Shown: in pieces, positions 38,255 to 49,158 of the stretch
Layout: the number at the start of each line of letters is the position of its first letter
Numbering within the stretch: the stretch's first letter is position 1
DNA from: Labia minor
Taxonomy: Eukaryota; Arthropoda; Insecta; Dermaptera; Spongiphoridae
Reading direction: 5' to 3'
DNA length: 64,000 nucleotides
Assembly: GCA_963082975.1 (NCBI GenBank)
Contig: OY720348.1
Location: forward strand, 16,674,078-16,738,077
The notes under the pieces: model-generated
Database searches by the model: none
The model's input: only the letters and a program-made list of their open reading frames with translations
Told to the model about the DNA's origin: nothing
Program-made: the position numbers and the translations under genes

Positions 38255-38479
38255 TTTTCTCATAATTTATTTGACGTTCTTGCTGGCGGGCGTTGTCGGC
38301 GGCCACCTTGAGCAGCCCCTGAATGTTCCTGAGGAGGGTCTCCGTTGAGGAGAGGCTCGGGTCGGCGGCGACGCTCGCTGCGGGCACCGTGGCTGCCCCC
38401 TGCGCCAATGTCGAGTAGTTGATCGCGTGTTGGCTGTCGCTGCCGGGGCCCACCATCTCACCAGCATCGGACAGTTCCG
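38255..38479 (-). CDS. dac: dachshund homologue, exon entering Dachbox-C
   Basis: A 225-bp exon on the minus strand, with acceptor GTTTAG and donor GTCAGT. It encodes 74 complete codons plus split codons at both ends. It opens ELSDAGEMVGPGSDSQHAIN, passes through an Ala-rich stretch (LAQGAATVPAASVAADP), and reaches SLSSTETLLR, NIQGLLKVAADNARQQERQ and INYEK. The last part is the start of Dachbox-C, the conserved C-terminal coiled coil of Dachshund/DACH proteins; human DACH1 has NIQGLLKVAIDNARAQEKQ here. Dachshund is a nuclear transcription cofactor of the retinal determination network, acting with Eya and Six proteins and in limb and neural patterning. The exon is much more GC-rich than the surrounding intron. 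An in-frame ATG just upstream of the acceptor is intronic, not a start. This is the most secure coding call in the window. Confidence 0.96.
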
Positions 38480-38612
38480 CTAAACAAAACACCAATAATC
38501 AGACAAACAACTCAATCATCCATCACCCCCCCCCCCTCGACTTCAACCACTACTGCTCTTCAAAAAAAAAATAACAATTGGAATGAAAATAATATCTAGA
38601 GAATAATTAATA

Positions 38613-38652
<40 letters not shown>

Positions 38653-38889
38653 ATAAAGAAGAAAAGACAAAGAAAATGAGTTTCGAAGAGTTCGGTTGTA
38701 AAGTTGTGCTTCGTCCGTTCTGCTCGAAAGAATTGTTACCAACCGGTTGCATCCCTATTCATTCTCGAACCGAGACAATTGAAAAAAATATTTATCTTTT
38801 TACTTAAAAATATATTTATATTTAAATTAAATACAAGGAAAGCTTTCTATAATTGGATTATATTGACAGATTGGCTGGTTATGTAATGT
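38480..38889. other. Intron upstream of exon 38255-38479
   Basis: Contains a C-run at about 38525-38537 and (TA)n at about 38618-38648. The rest is unremarkable AT-rich sequence, with a balanced patch at 38680-38780. No gene. Confidence 0.5.
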
Positions 38890-39215
38890 TTTTATTGACT
38901 TATTCACTAATTTTCGGTTTTATTCAGTTCGTGTTGGATATAGAAAAATTAAAAAATTAATTAAATAATTTCCCTATATCCAAACCGAACTGTAAAAAAA
39001 ATAGAAAATTAGTGGAGCCCTCTGCTGATTAAATGAATAAAAAAACATGGTATGATAGAATATCAATGGATTTATATGCAAATTTTAATAATTTTTCTCT
39101 CGTGAACTAGAAAAGATCGAGAAATATTGCATAAAGAAAATTTCTTTGAAATTAACAAAGTAATCCACTGGTAAAGTTTTAACTAAATCCATGACATGAC
39201 AACTAATCTGGACAA
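38890..39215 (+). repeat. Family D repeat with internal hairpin, copy 2
   Basis: Matches 48212-48545 in order and orientation. An inner hairpin spans 38905-39014, starting CACTAATTTTCGGTTTT and ending GAAAATTAGTG. It is followed by GAATATCAATGGATTTATAT and by the ATCCACTGGTAAAGTTTTA end. The inner hairpin could be a small MITE within a larger repeat. No coding capacity. Confidence 0.7.
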
Positions 39216-39326
39216 TTACCTTATATCTTAAATATTCTTAAATTGTTTATGGAATAATTTCAATGTTTGGAGGAAACGGGACGATGTTTAAGATCAAAAT
39301 CATCTCTTTTTTATTGGATAGCTTAT

Positions 39327-39357
<31 letters not shown>

Positions 39358-40391
39358 CTTGTAATTGAATATTTTCATAAATTAAATATTATTATTTAAA
39401 TTTAAGTTTAATTCTGTGTAAATAACACCTCGGAATGCCTTTCATCATATTTTTAATTAAATTTAATTAAATTCTTAAGGATTAAAAATAAAAGCTCAAA
39501 TAGATACATATATATATATACATATATCATGAATATATTTCGAAAAATGAGTTGGAAAATAATATAATTGAAATTGAAAACAATCGAAGATGTATAAAAA
39601 TGCTTTTTTTATTTTTTAATGAAATTAAACCAATTGCAATTTATTATAATTTATTTATTTAGTTATTTATTTTGTTAAAGAAATTCCAACGGTGGGGGAA
39701 CCCCACTCAGCAAAAATCGTTTTGTTAATGAGTGTATAAAAAATGTTAAATATTTGTAGCTATTAAGGAATGGAGAATCCGAAACATTTCACCTGTTTTT
39801 ACTTTCAATTTCACTTTCCAGGTGGTCTTCTCGTTCTTCAATTTTTAAAATATAAACATCGAAGAAGAGAAGAAGATAACCCATCAATAACGGTGCAACA
39901 GTTCATATTGTAACTATTTAATAATGATCGATTGAGTTTCCGAGACTTTTTTTCTCCTCCATACACACAACCGTTCAAAAAATAGAAAAAAAAAAAATAA
40001 AATAAGATTTTGTTTCAGTAGATGAGCTCACGGTGCCTGAGAAATTTTAATGAAGGGGCGCATGTAAAACAGCCGAGGCCTGTGAACTGTGACCCGGCAA
40101 ATAAGAATTGAAGAAAGGCAGACCCAACCCACATCATCACAAACTAATTAGAATGGGAGAAACGACTCTACTCTCCTCTCGGACGTAGCTGGGCTGTCAA
40201 TGTGGACCTGAGCCTGAGAAAAGGGGAGGATTATCCGATGACGGCACCTTCCAGCTTCCAGCCACCTCCTCCTCCTCCTCTTCTTCCCAAAAAACATACC
40301 ATCAACAAATAAACAAGCAAACAGACAAACAATCCAACAGAATAAACCGTATACATACTAGGAAACAAATAAATAAAACTATTTCAATTAG

Positions 40392-40427
<36 letters not shown>

Positions 40428-41959
40428 GACCAACAGATTATCAGCAGATGATGATGATAAATAAATTCTCAAAACATGGATGGATCATCATTCTATTTTT
40501 TCTGTATAAATTTAAATGAAAAATGAAATAATGATTTGGTTGGATTGAAGAGGAATGAATTGAAATGTGGAATAGATGAAACAAATTAATTTGATATTCA
40601 TTTTATCATATTATTGAAATGAAATATTTAAAATATATGAAATATATAAATGAATCGATCAAAATTAATAATAAATTTGAAAATGAATTAAAAAAATTGG
40701 AAGATTTATCTATGTATATAGTAAAATAAATACATTCTTGTGTGTCTTGTTGGATTGGTAATTTATAAAGTAGACATGATGATGATGTAAATGAGAAGAT
40801 GGAAACCACCTAAGGGGCCTACTTTATTCATTTTCTCATTTTACGATCGGGAGAAAATTTTACCATCATTTTATATATATTGATCATGTGCGGTATTTTA
40901 TGTAAACTTTTAGGTCAAGGTCATCGATTTTGGGAAGCGTTATGCAAAATTAACAAACAATTCTTTTGGTGGCGGAGGTGAGGCGAAAAAAAACGAACTA
41001 TAAGAAATAGTCAATCAACTCGAGTAAAATCGTAACTTTCCTTTTTGTTTTTTTGTTTTTTGTATTTCTATTTAAGATAAAAAGGACAAAAAAAATATAA
41101 ACATTTAGAATGTAATTAATCGATAAATTAATTTAATTAAATTATATATAAATTTACGTCGGTAATTATTTATCCAGAGCCATTATCACCTTATCAAAAA
41201 TTAGAGGAGAGGCGTAGGAGTGTGAGGAAGGATTGGGGGAGAGGCGGGGAGGGGAGAGGAGGGGGGAAATCGATGAAATGCTTAAAATGTAATAATAGCA
41301 AATAAATTTAATTATTGGTTTCAATTAAAATTTCTATATCCTTTTCATTTGGTTATTTTCATTTGATGTGCAACGAAATAGAAAATGATGGAAGGGATAA
41401 TAAGGTAAGAAGGGGGGAGTGAGGAGTGGGGGTAGGAGGAAGGGACAGGTTGTAAGGTTTTGCGGAAGTGGTGGAAGCAACACATTTTAAAGAAAACTTA
41501 ATAATTATTTGATTCTATTTTCATACAAGTCAGATAATAAAATTATATTAATATAAATAAATAAATAAATAATTATACATATATATATATATATATGTTT
41601 TAAGTGATTAAAATATTTTTTGAAAATAAATAATATTTGGGTATTTTTTCTGTTCATCTGTCATCAGTGCAATAAATGTTCGACATTTTCTGAGCTATTT
41701 GAAATGAAATAATAGTTAAAGCTATTTGCTCAACAAAGATTTAGCCAAAAATGGCTTTTGTCTAGGCAAATGTTATTTTCCTAAAATTACAATTTGCCTA
41801 TGATATATATATTATATACCTATATGTTAATAATAATAAATACATTGAATTTTAATTCAATTAATAATATTATAAATTCAATTAATTTTGAAATGAAATT
41901 ATTTTTTTTTTCCTATGATATTTATTTATTTTATTTAATTATAAATTATTTATTTTTAT
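39216..41959. other. Intron with a repeat-poor island at about 40015-40290
   Basis: (TA)n lies at about 39327-39345 and 39508-39520. A balanced, repeat-poor island lies at 40015-40290, followed by a poly-A run of about 26 bases at 40398-40423. Purine-rich tracts lie at 41205-41270 and 41405-41450. (TA)n is at about 41578-41597. No exon recognised. Confidence 0.5.
41605..41806 (+). mobile_element. Family E element, internally deleted copy
   Basis: Shares TTTGAAAATAAATAATAT, the TGAAATGAAATAATAGTTAAAG phrase (seen in part here), CAACAAAGATTTAG and ATTTTCCTAAAATT with the long-TIR element at 45910-46890. The 45910 copy carries a hAT MITE after CAAAGATTTAG. This copy has no MITE there, so it gives the empty target site. 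Confidence 0.65.
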
Positions 41960-42490
41960 ATAATATTTAGAGCGTTATAAATGAAAGTAGTATTTATTAT
42001 ATTGGATAATTGGAAGACATTTTTATTTTATTTATTAATTTATTTATTATTTAAAATTATTTATTTATTTGATTATTGATTGTTTTTTTGGAATTGGAGA
42101 TTTTAAAACTATAAATGAAAGTAGTGTATTTTGGCTGATTGGAAGAGATTTTTATTGTATTTATTAATTTATATTTATTATTTAATATTATTTATTTATT
42201 TGATTTTTTTTTTTTGGAATTGGAGATTTTAAAACTATAAAGAAAGTAGTGTATTTTGGATGATTGGAAGAGATTTTTATTGTATTTATTAATTTATTTA
42301 TTATTTAAAATTATTTATTTATTTGATTATTGTTTGTTTTTTTTGGAATTGGAGATTTTAAAATTATAAATGAAAGTAGTGTATTTTGGATGATTGAAAG
42401 AGATTTTTAGTTTATTTATTAATTTATTTATTATTTAAAATTATTTATTTATTTGAATATTTTTTTTTTTTGGAATAGGAGATTTTAATA
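41960..42490. repeat. Tandem array, period about 127 bp, four units
   Basis: The phrase GGAATTGGAGATTTTAAAAC recurs at 42090, 42216 and 42345, with a diverged version at 42472. Spacings are 126, 129 and 127 bp. Units also share GAAAGTAGTGTATTTTGG and TTATTTATTTATTTGAT. A minisatellite without coding capacity. Confidence 0.85.
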
Positions 42491-43239
42491 AAAATACAAT
42501 TGAAACACAATTGGTGTAGTTCTTTTCTAAAAAGAATTACAAACTGCAAAAATTTAACCCGAATTCGTGTCAATAAAATATCCTGGAAAAAATAAATAAA
42601 TAAATAAAAAGAAAAGAAAAAAAAAGAAAAAAAAAAAGAATGAATGTTAAGGTGTTTGGAAAAAAAGCCAACATAAATTGGATTTATCCATCTCGCTTGC
42701 ACCCATATGCCAGAACCTGTTTTACATTATGGCTGCTTTCGTGCTAATCACTTGGCCAGGCATAAGCTTGTAGGCCTGGTTGCCCGCGGCTGGCCCCCGA
42801 GGGCCCGTAAGGGGGGGCCCACAAAACCGGCCTCGGACCCCAATCTACGCACACTTGTTCAAATAAACCGCTCTGGGCATCGATCAATTCGTGTACTGGC
42901 TACAAAAATGCATTTCTATATCTTTTCTTGTCTTTTTATTTTGTTTTTATTTTTTTTTATTTTTTTGTTTTTCAATTTATCTCTTGTATACGATATTTAC
43001 GAGCAGTGGGAAATTTTTATCCAAAACTATCTTCTCGTGATTTTTATCAATAAACCTCAATCGTTGAGATCTTGCTTTACATTACAAAAAAATAAAGATA
43101 TCAAGACAGACAATTATAATAAATAAAAAACTAATTAAATAATATTAATCGTTTCTACAAGTATTAAAAATAATCCCGGGCAATAAAAAAGTCCATCGGG
43201 TCCCGATTTATAGGCGCTTTTCAAACACATCGCTACATA

Positions 43240-43297
<58 letters not shown>

Positions 43298-44733
43298 TCA
43301 ATTTCTCCCTCTCACTCCCTCCTTAATATAATTTAAGTACCGGCTCTCTCTCCAAAGGGTGATTTATTTCTTGTGATGTCATTCCATGGCAGATATGTAT
43401 GACCTTCAGGTCAACTCACTAAAATCGTCTTTATAATTAAAGAAAATGATATGAATTTAATAGAAAAGCATTCATTAAAAAATCTCATTCTTTTTCGATG
43501 GACGTATATAATTTTGTAAATTTTTCACCATATATCAAATAAATTACTAGTAAATTTATTTCCAATAATCGGAATATGAATCACGACTGTGAAGCGAGGA
43601 AAAAGATAAAAAATAAAGAAATTGGCCGGTTTTCTCGCCTTTTTCGTTTGAGAATTAAAAATTCTTTTGAAAGGTTTGAAACAGGAATAAAATATTTCAA
43701 AATATATATGATATATCATATATATATATATTTATTTAAAAATTATATTAAATAGAAAAATATGTATTTTTTTATCAAGTAGGATTCATTTTTCAAAAAT
43801 ATTAAATAAAGCATGTCTTTTATTCTTAATAAGATATAAGTATATATGTCACCAAAGTTTGAATATGACATAAAAAAAAAATTGTTCTTTCTTCCATTAA
43901 GATCAATTTTTTTCATTTTTATATTTTCATTCAATAATTAATTATTCATATAACTCTACTCTAAATTAGAAAATTGAATTTTAACACGATAATATATTTA
44001 TATTTATTTTTAATATGTCTATGTATCTATGTATATTTGTTTTAATATTATTTAATTAATTAATATTATTACGAGTACTTTATGAACAATTCCATAACAA
44101 ACATCTCTTCATTGAATATATATATATATATATTTATATAACACAATTAACTAGTAAATTTAATTAACTATTTAATTATATGCTGCTACTCTGGGTGAGT
44201 GGCATGAGTTGTCCATTTTGTGTATCAAGTACGTATAATGATATTAATTGATATATAATAATACATGCATTTAAACAAAAAGCTATTCGATTGCATTTGA
44301 TTAAACAACACGAGAATCAAACTTTGTCATCACTAATTAGTAAATTATTTCTCAAACAAAATTATTAAAAAAAAAAAAATTAAAAAAAAAAGAAATTCAA
44401 TTTATATTTTATTCTATTACAAAAATAAAAATGTGGCGTAAAATATTGGGTGGGCTATAAGGGGAGAAAAGAAGATCTATTATAATTATTTTTTGGAGGA
44501 AGAGAGATGGAAGTATATAGGAAGTTTCAAATGGAACATTTAAAAAAAATTATCCTTTTTCAAGGCCATGAAACTTTAACCCATATGCAATGAATCCATT
44601 GAAAAACATTTATAAATTAAATAATAAGAGATTTAATTATAATAAATAAATAAAAATAGTTTCAATACGATCTAGTTGCAAACAGAAAAAGATTGAAATA
44701 AAAAATATAATTATTTATTATGAAATAAGTGAA
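42491..44733. other. Intronic DNA with GC-rich patch at about 42705-42905
   Basis: The patch at 42705-42905 is strikingly GC-rich, including GGCCCCCGAGGGCCCGTAAG near 42795, and is flanked by AT-rich DNA. It could be a transposon remnant or an unrelated unique sequence. Its open frame has no known domain. (TA)n of about 52 bases lies at 43242-43294. The rest is AT-rich. Confidence 0.45.
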
Positions 44734-45027
44734 GACGCCATAGGGTGGGAGGTAGCGTAGCTGGCACACATTTTCGTGTTCCCGTGTTCAAGTCCCGGGC
44801 CTGGCAAGGGGATTTCTCTAGCTGTGCTCTATGGGACGGAGTCAATCCAGCCTCCACGATCAAAATTGGGAATCTACTAGATAAAAAGTAGCGCCTCCGA
44901 TCAAGAAAATCAAGGTAAAGGTTGATAGGACCCGTTCTACTGATCATAGAGCACCTAATTGATATAACCGACTTGTAGGCGTTGTCCTTGCTTAGGACAT
45001 TCAAAAGTCAGAGGTTTTTTTTTTATA
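44734..45027 (+). mobile_element. tRNA-derived SINE, copy 2, with perfect target duplication
   Basis: A 294-bp SINE. The head carries an A box TAGCGTAGCTGG (44753-44764) and a B box GTTCAAGTCCC (44786-44796). The body shares AAAAGTAGCGCCTCCGATC and ACCCGTTCTACTGATCATAG with the copy at 12585-12866, and it ends CAGAGGTTTTTTTTTTATA. It is flanked by a perfect 11-bp direct repeat AAATAAGTGAA (44723-44733 and 45028-45038), the signature of LINE-driven retroposition. Polymerase III would transcribe it from the internal promoter. Confidence 0.93.
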
Positions 45028-45909
45028 AAATAAGTGAATAAAAAAAGAATTGAATTTGAAATGAGAGAACTCTGGAAAAGTAGTTAGTCAATATGACCGT
45101 AGACTTCAACTGTCAAAATTCAATAATTAATATTTAATTATATATAATACTAACGAAAATGAATCTACGTTGTAAAACAAACAAGTTGTATAAAAAAAAT
45201 TATATTTTCCATTTTTTTTTTTTCAAATTAAAAAGATCATTTTATTTAAAATCTGGTTAAAGTTATATTGGATCATTTGGTTTGGTTACTTGTTTACAAA
45301 TCTGTGATATAAATTATATATGTATATATGTTAGTTTGAGTTAATAATATATTTGTTTCCCGTGCGGGTAACCTTTTTCCTAGATTTGATCGCTAAGCAG
45401 AAAATTAGAATGCGGACATAAACAAAACAAAAAAAAAAAAAATTAAAAAAATAAATAAACCCTCCTTTCAAGTCCACGAAACTACATTCCAGCAAGGCAT
45501 TGGAAATCATTTATTAATTTAATAATGTATCAATTCAAAGAAAATTATAAGAAAAAGAGAAACTGAATTTTAAAATAGGATAAAAAAATGATCTATTTTC
45601 AAGTAGAACAAAGATTAAACAATTTTAAATGAATTGATTTGAAATTAGCGATCAGCCATTCAATCAGAGTCTCAAATTAAGAGTGAAAATTTAATTTTTG
45701 TTTCTTTTTAATGAATCCATGCTAGGTATTCTCCTTCATCCAAATAAAATGGATTTTTTTTTTTTTGGGATCAGGGAGGTGAATTAAGGAAATCAGTTCA
45801 AAGGAAGCAAAGGGTAAATGACATGATACCTCCACGTAAGAAGAGGACGGACAAATATTTCCTTTACTAAACTTAGGATGTAACACGAATTTTATTTATT
45901 ATAAATATA
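45028..45909. other. AT-rich intronic DNA, no gene seen
   Basis: AT-rich sequence with poly-A and poly-T runs. Nothing recognisable apart from the SINE target duplication at its left edge. Confidence 0.55.
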
Positions 45910-46890
45910 TGTCGTAGGAAAATGGCAATTTTAGGAAAATAGCATTTGCCTGGCTAAAACTTTGTTGGGTAAATAGGTTTAACTACTACAGTAGCCGATT
46001 ACGAAATTATTTCCAAAATTTTTTCTTCTTTATTGTATATTTATCAAACTTCAGCTTGTCCTAACTTTAGAGCAGGGTGCCCCAATAATTTTGCAGAGAG
46101 ACAAATTTAATTTATTATTTATTAAATTATTTTTGTTTATATCTTTTTTAAAAAATATTCGTTTCTTTATTAAATTTTTTTAATTGATTAAAATAATATT
46201 TGAAAATAAATAATATATTTGGGTATTTTATTTTTTTGTTCATCGGTCATCGGTCCAATAAATGTCTGATATTTTCTGAGCTATTTTCCTGGTCAAATTG
46301 AAATGAAATAATAGTTAAAGTTATTTGCCTAATTAATTAATTTATTTTATTTATATTAAACGGATTTTTATTTTAACATTTAGAACTCAAAACTGCACTG
46401 AAGTTATGGCAAGCTGAAGTTATAGATAAATATACATGAATAATTTCGTAATTGGCTACTGTAATAGTTAAAACAATTTGCCCAACAAAGATTTAGAGCA
46501 GTGATTCTCAACCACTGTGCCGCGGCACTTTTGTGTGCCGCGAGATTTTCAAAAATGTGCCGCCAAATTATTTATTACAAATGTAAAGAGCCTCTTAAAC
46601 ATTTCCGACTTTTTTTTATTAATTTTTTTCAATTTGGCTATAAAAAAGGTAAGTTTTTGGGACTAGGCTCTCAAACATTTCCCACTTTTTTTTACTTAAT
46701 TTTTCAATATGGTTCTAAAAAATACTTTTTTTTCAATATGGTAAACTTTTACACTTATGTTTTTCTTTGTGTGCCGCTAAATTTTTAAACCGTTAAAAAA
46801 ATGTGCCGCGGTAAAAAAAAAAGGGTGAGAATCACTGATTTAGACAAATGACTTTTGTTATTTTCCTAAAATTGCTATTTTCCTACGACA
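45910..46890. mobile_element. Family E: long-TIR DNA transposon, non-autonomous
   Basis: Begins TGTCGTAGGAAAATGGCAAT and ends with the inverse (ATTGCTATTTTCCTACGACA), one mismatch over 20 bp. The inverted similarity continues inward (AAAATAGCATTTGCC, ACTTTGTTGGG, GTAGCCGATTACGAAATTAT, CAGCTTG) for about 180 bp per side once the nested MITE at 46499-46837 is removed. The core is AT-rich and non-coding. Both ends sit in TA-rich DNA, so the target duplication is ambiguous. Confidence 0.8.
46499..46837. mobile_element. hAT-type MITE, copy 2, nested in family E
   Basis: A 339-bp element starting CAGTGATTCTCAACC and ending GAGAATCACTG. Flanking octamers are ATTTAGAG (46491-46498) and ATTTAGAC (46838-46845), an 8-bp target duplication with one mismatch. 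It interrupts the right TIR of the element at 45910-46890. TGTGCCGCGGCAC-type motifs near the ends match copy 1 at 1876-2149. No transposase. Confidence 0.9.
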
Positions 46891-48211
46891 TATATATTAT
46901 TAAAAAAAAATATATATAAAAATGATACACCTCGCCGGATGGGATGTCTGTTCAAAAACGATCGTCTAATGGTAAATGAAATAAACCGAGAGAGAAAAAA
47001 AAAATAATAAATAAATTTCAAAAAGTAAATAATCAAATAGGCTTTGTTTTAAGTGTCTCATACATTATATTCTCTTTTTTATTTATATTTTTCTCTTTAA
47101 ATGTTTATTTGTTTAAAAGAGCCCCCTCTTTCGGAAACTGGTATGTTTTTATAGTTTATCTTTTTTATTTAGTTTCGGCCGACTGTATATGAATTGATGT
47201 TTTGGTCCATTGAATGTTTGCAAAGAAAAGGATCAATGATCTTGAAGACCACCTAGAGAGGAGGTTTACTCAATTATTTTCGAAATTCAACAGATACAAA
47301 TTTGTACAAAAATATCTAATATTTTATTCTCGAATGATCGATTTTCAATAATTTCAAATTAAAAAGAATTTGTTATGAAAAACAAAAAAAAAACAACACA
47401 ACTACTGATAAGCTGATTATTAGCTTCTCGGGGAGGGGGAAAAAATAAAACAAACAAAAAATGAATTATAAATAATAGATTATACAAGCAAAGGGTAAAA
47501 AAAAAATAAAACAAATTTAATTTTTAACTTAAATCAACAAACTTGTCGTCGATGTTCAATGGAATGAATAGAAAATTGATCATTAAAAGTGGATAGGAAA
47601 ATCGGAGAGACTATTTTAATTATCAATGAAGAAGAAAGGGAAAAAAAATACATTTTTTTTTTAATTATTATAATTAAGTTTTAAAATATTTTAATAATAA
47701 ATAAATAAATTAAATATTAAAAGGGTTATACGCTCTTGTTTATTTTGTGATATCCATGTGAATTGAATTATGATTTTGGCCCATGAATAGATATTAATTT
47801 TGAAAAAGATATGCAATTTCGGTAGGGGACAGTTGGAAAATTATAGTGGCATTAAATTATTGGTTATTGCATTGGGTCTAAGTTTTTGAATTTTATATGG
47901 ACCCTTCCTAATAAGGGTGAATTCAAATTCTCCTGCTAATGATAAAAGTTATAATTTTTAAATTATACCAACTATTTGAAAGCAAGTTTTTAAATAAAAC
48001 TTTCTTAAATTAAATGTTAAATAAAAAAAAACAACGTATTTTAGTAAAAAAGGTAATTATTCAGATAAACTCATTTTTGTGGATTTGGATAATACTTTAC
48101 CTTGTTCAATTCCAAAGAAATTTTTCTTATAAAATTTTTCTCGGTCTCTTTAAATTTACGAGATAAAAATTATTAAAATAAAGATTTTTTAAGTTTCACA
48201 GATTAGTATTA
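46891..48211. other. AT-rich intronic DNA, no gene seen
   Basis: AT-rich with poly-A runs, and a short purine-rich tract near 47430. No exon or repeat family recognised. Confidence 0.55.
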
Positions 48212-48545
48212 TGAACGTCGAAAAGTATATTGGCTAATTCACTAATTATTCACTTATTCACTAATTTTCGGTTTTTATAAGTTCGGTTTGGGTATAGAAA
48301 ATTCTCTAATAAATTATTTTTTTTAATTTTAATATATCCAAACCGAACTAAAAAAAACCAGAAAATTGGTGCGCCCTCTGGTAGTCAAACGGATAAAACA
48401 TGCTAGGTAAATAGAATATCAATGCATTTATATGGAAATTTTAATAATTTTTATCTCGTAAACTAGAAGAGGCCCGAAAAAATTTAATAAGAAAAGTTTC
48501 TTTGGAATTAAACAAGGAACCCACTGGTAAAGTATTATCCAAATC
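48212..48545 (+). repeat. Family D repeat with internal hairpin, copy 3
   Basis: Starts near GAACGTCGAAAAG and ends near CCCACTGGTAAAG. The inner hairpin at 48259-48371 begins CACTAATTTTCGGTTTT and ends AACCAGAAAATTGGTG. Between its arms lie TTCGGTTTGGGTATA and the inverse-like TATATCCAAACCGAAC. The copy ends about 160 bp downstream (in dac sense) of exon 48705-48863, inside the 10.2-kb intron. Confidence 0.7.
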
Positions 48546-48704
48546 CACGAAAATAAGTTTACCTGAATAGATTACATTAATTTTCTTTTATAATTATTTT
48601 CATTCCAAAATCAAAAATTTGTTGATAAACGTGAAATGTTCTATTTTCTATTTTGAATATTATTTATAGTGAATGAGTATATGAGGAATAGATGAGTGGT
48701 CTAC

Positions 48705-48863
48705 CTTGGTCCTTGTCTTCTTCATCATCAACATCGGATACATTTTCATCCTCATCTTCATCTTCGGCGCCTGTATGACCCGCCTCACTGCCACTATGCT
48801 CACCACCAGATCCACCCCCACTTTTAGAAAGGTTAAGGACTGGACTGTGGCCATTGGAGGAGC
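48705..48863 (-). CDS. dac: dachshund homologue, Gly/Ser and acidic linker exon
   Basis: A 159-bp exon on the minus strand, with acceptor TTGTAG and donor GTAGAC. It encodes 52 complete codons between two phase-1 junctions. The sequence starts SSNGHSPVLNLSKSGGGSGG, continues EHSGSEAGHTGA, and ends in a strongly acidic run (EDEDEDENVSDVDDEEDKDQ). This low-complexity, probably disordered segment lies between the two conserved Dachshund boxes, where family members carry variable Ser/Gly/acidic linkers. The final G joins CG of the exon at 38479 to encode Ala (DQ-A-ELSD), so the 10.2-kb intron is spliced in frame. The acidic run could mediate protein contacts, but that is inference. A reading in another frame gives a Met-rich product with no family support. 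Confidence 0.82.
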
Positions 48864-49158
48864 CTACAATTAAAAAAAAAACCTCTTGTAATCTATCTTT
48901 TTAGGTTAATTAATTAATTTCTAGCCATATGATCATAACTATTAACTATATATAGATTAAACTCTAAAACCACTTCAAGAAAATAAAAAAAAAAAAAAAC
49001 AATAAATAAATAAAAAAATTTAAAAAGACTTTTAAAGGATTCACTCTATTTAAATAATTAATTTTTAAAATTGATAATTGTCTAAGCAAATCAGTTTAAT
49101 GGAAAGAATAGCAAAATAAAAAAAAAAAAAAAAAAAAAGAAAAAGAAAATTCACTCAC
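48864..49158 (-). other. dac: Short dac intron
   Basis: A 295-bp intron bounded by GTGAGT (at 49153-49158 on the plus strand as ACTCAC) and TTGTAG. It contains poly-A runs on the plus strand (poly-T in the sense direction), including about 20 A at 49119-49138, and no recognisable mobile element. It is far smaller than the other visible introns (10.2 and 20.8 kb). Confidence 0.75.
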
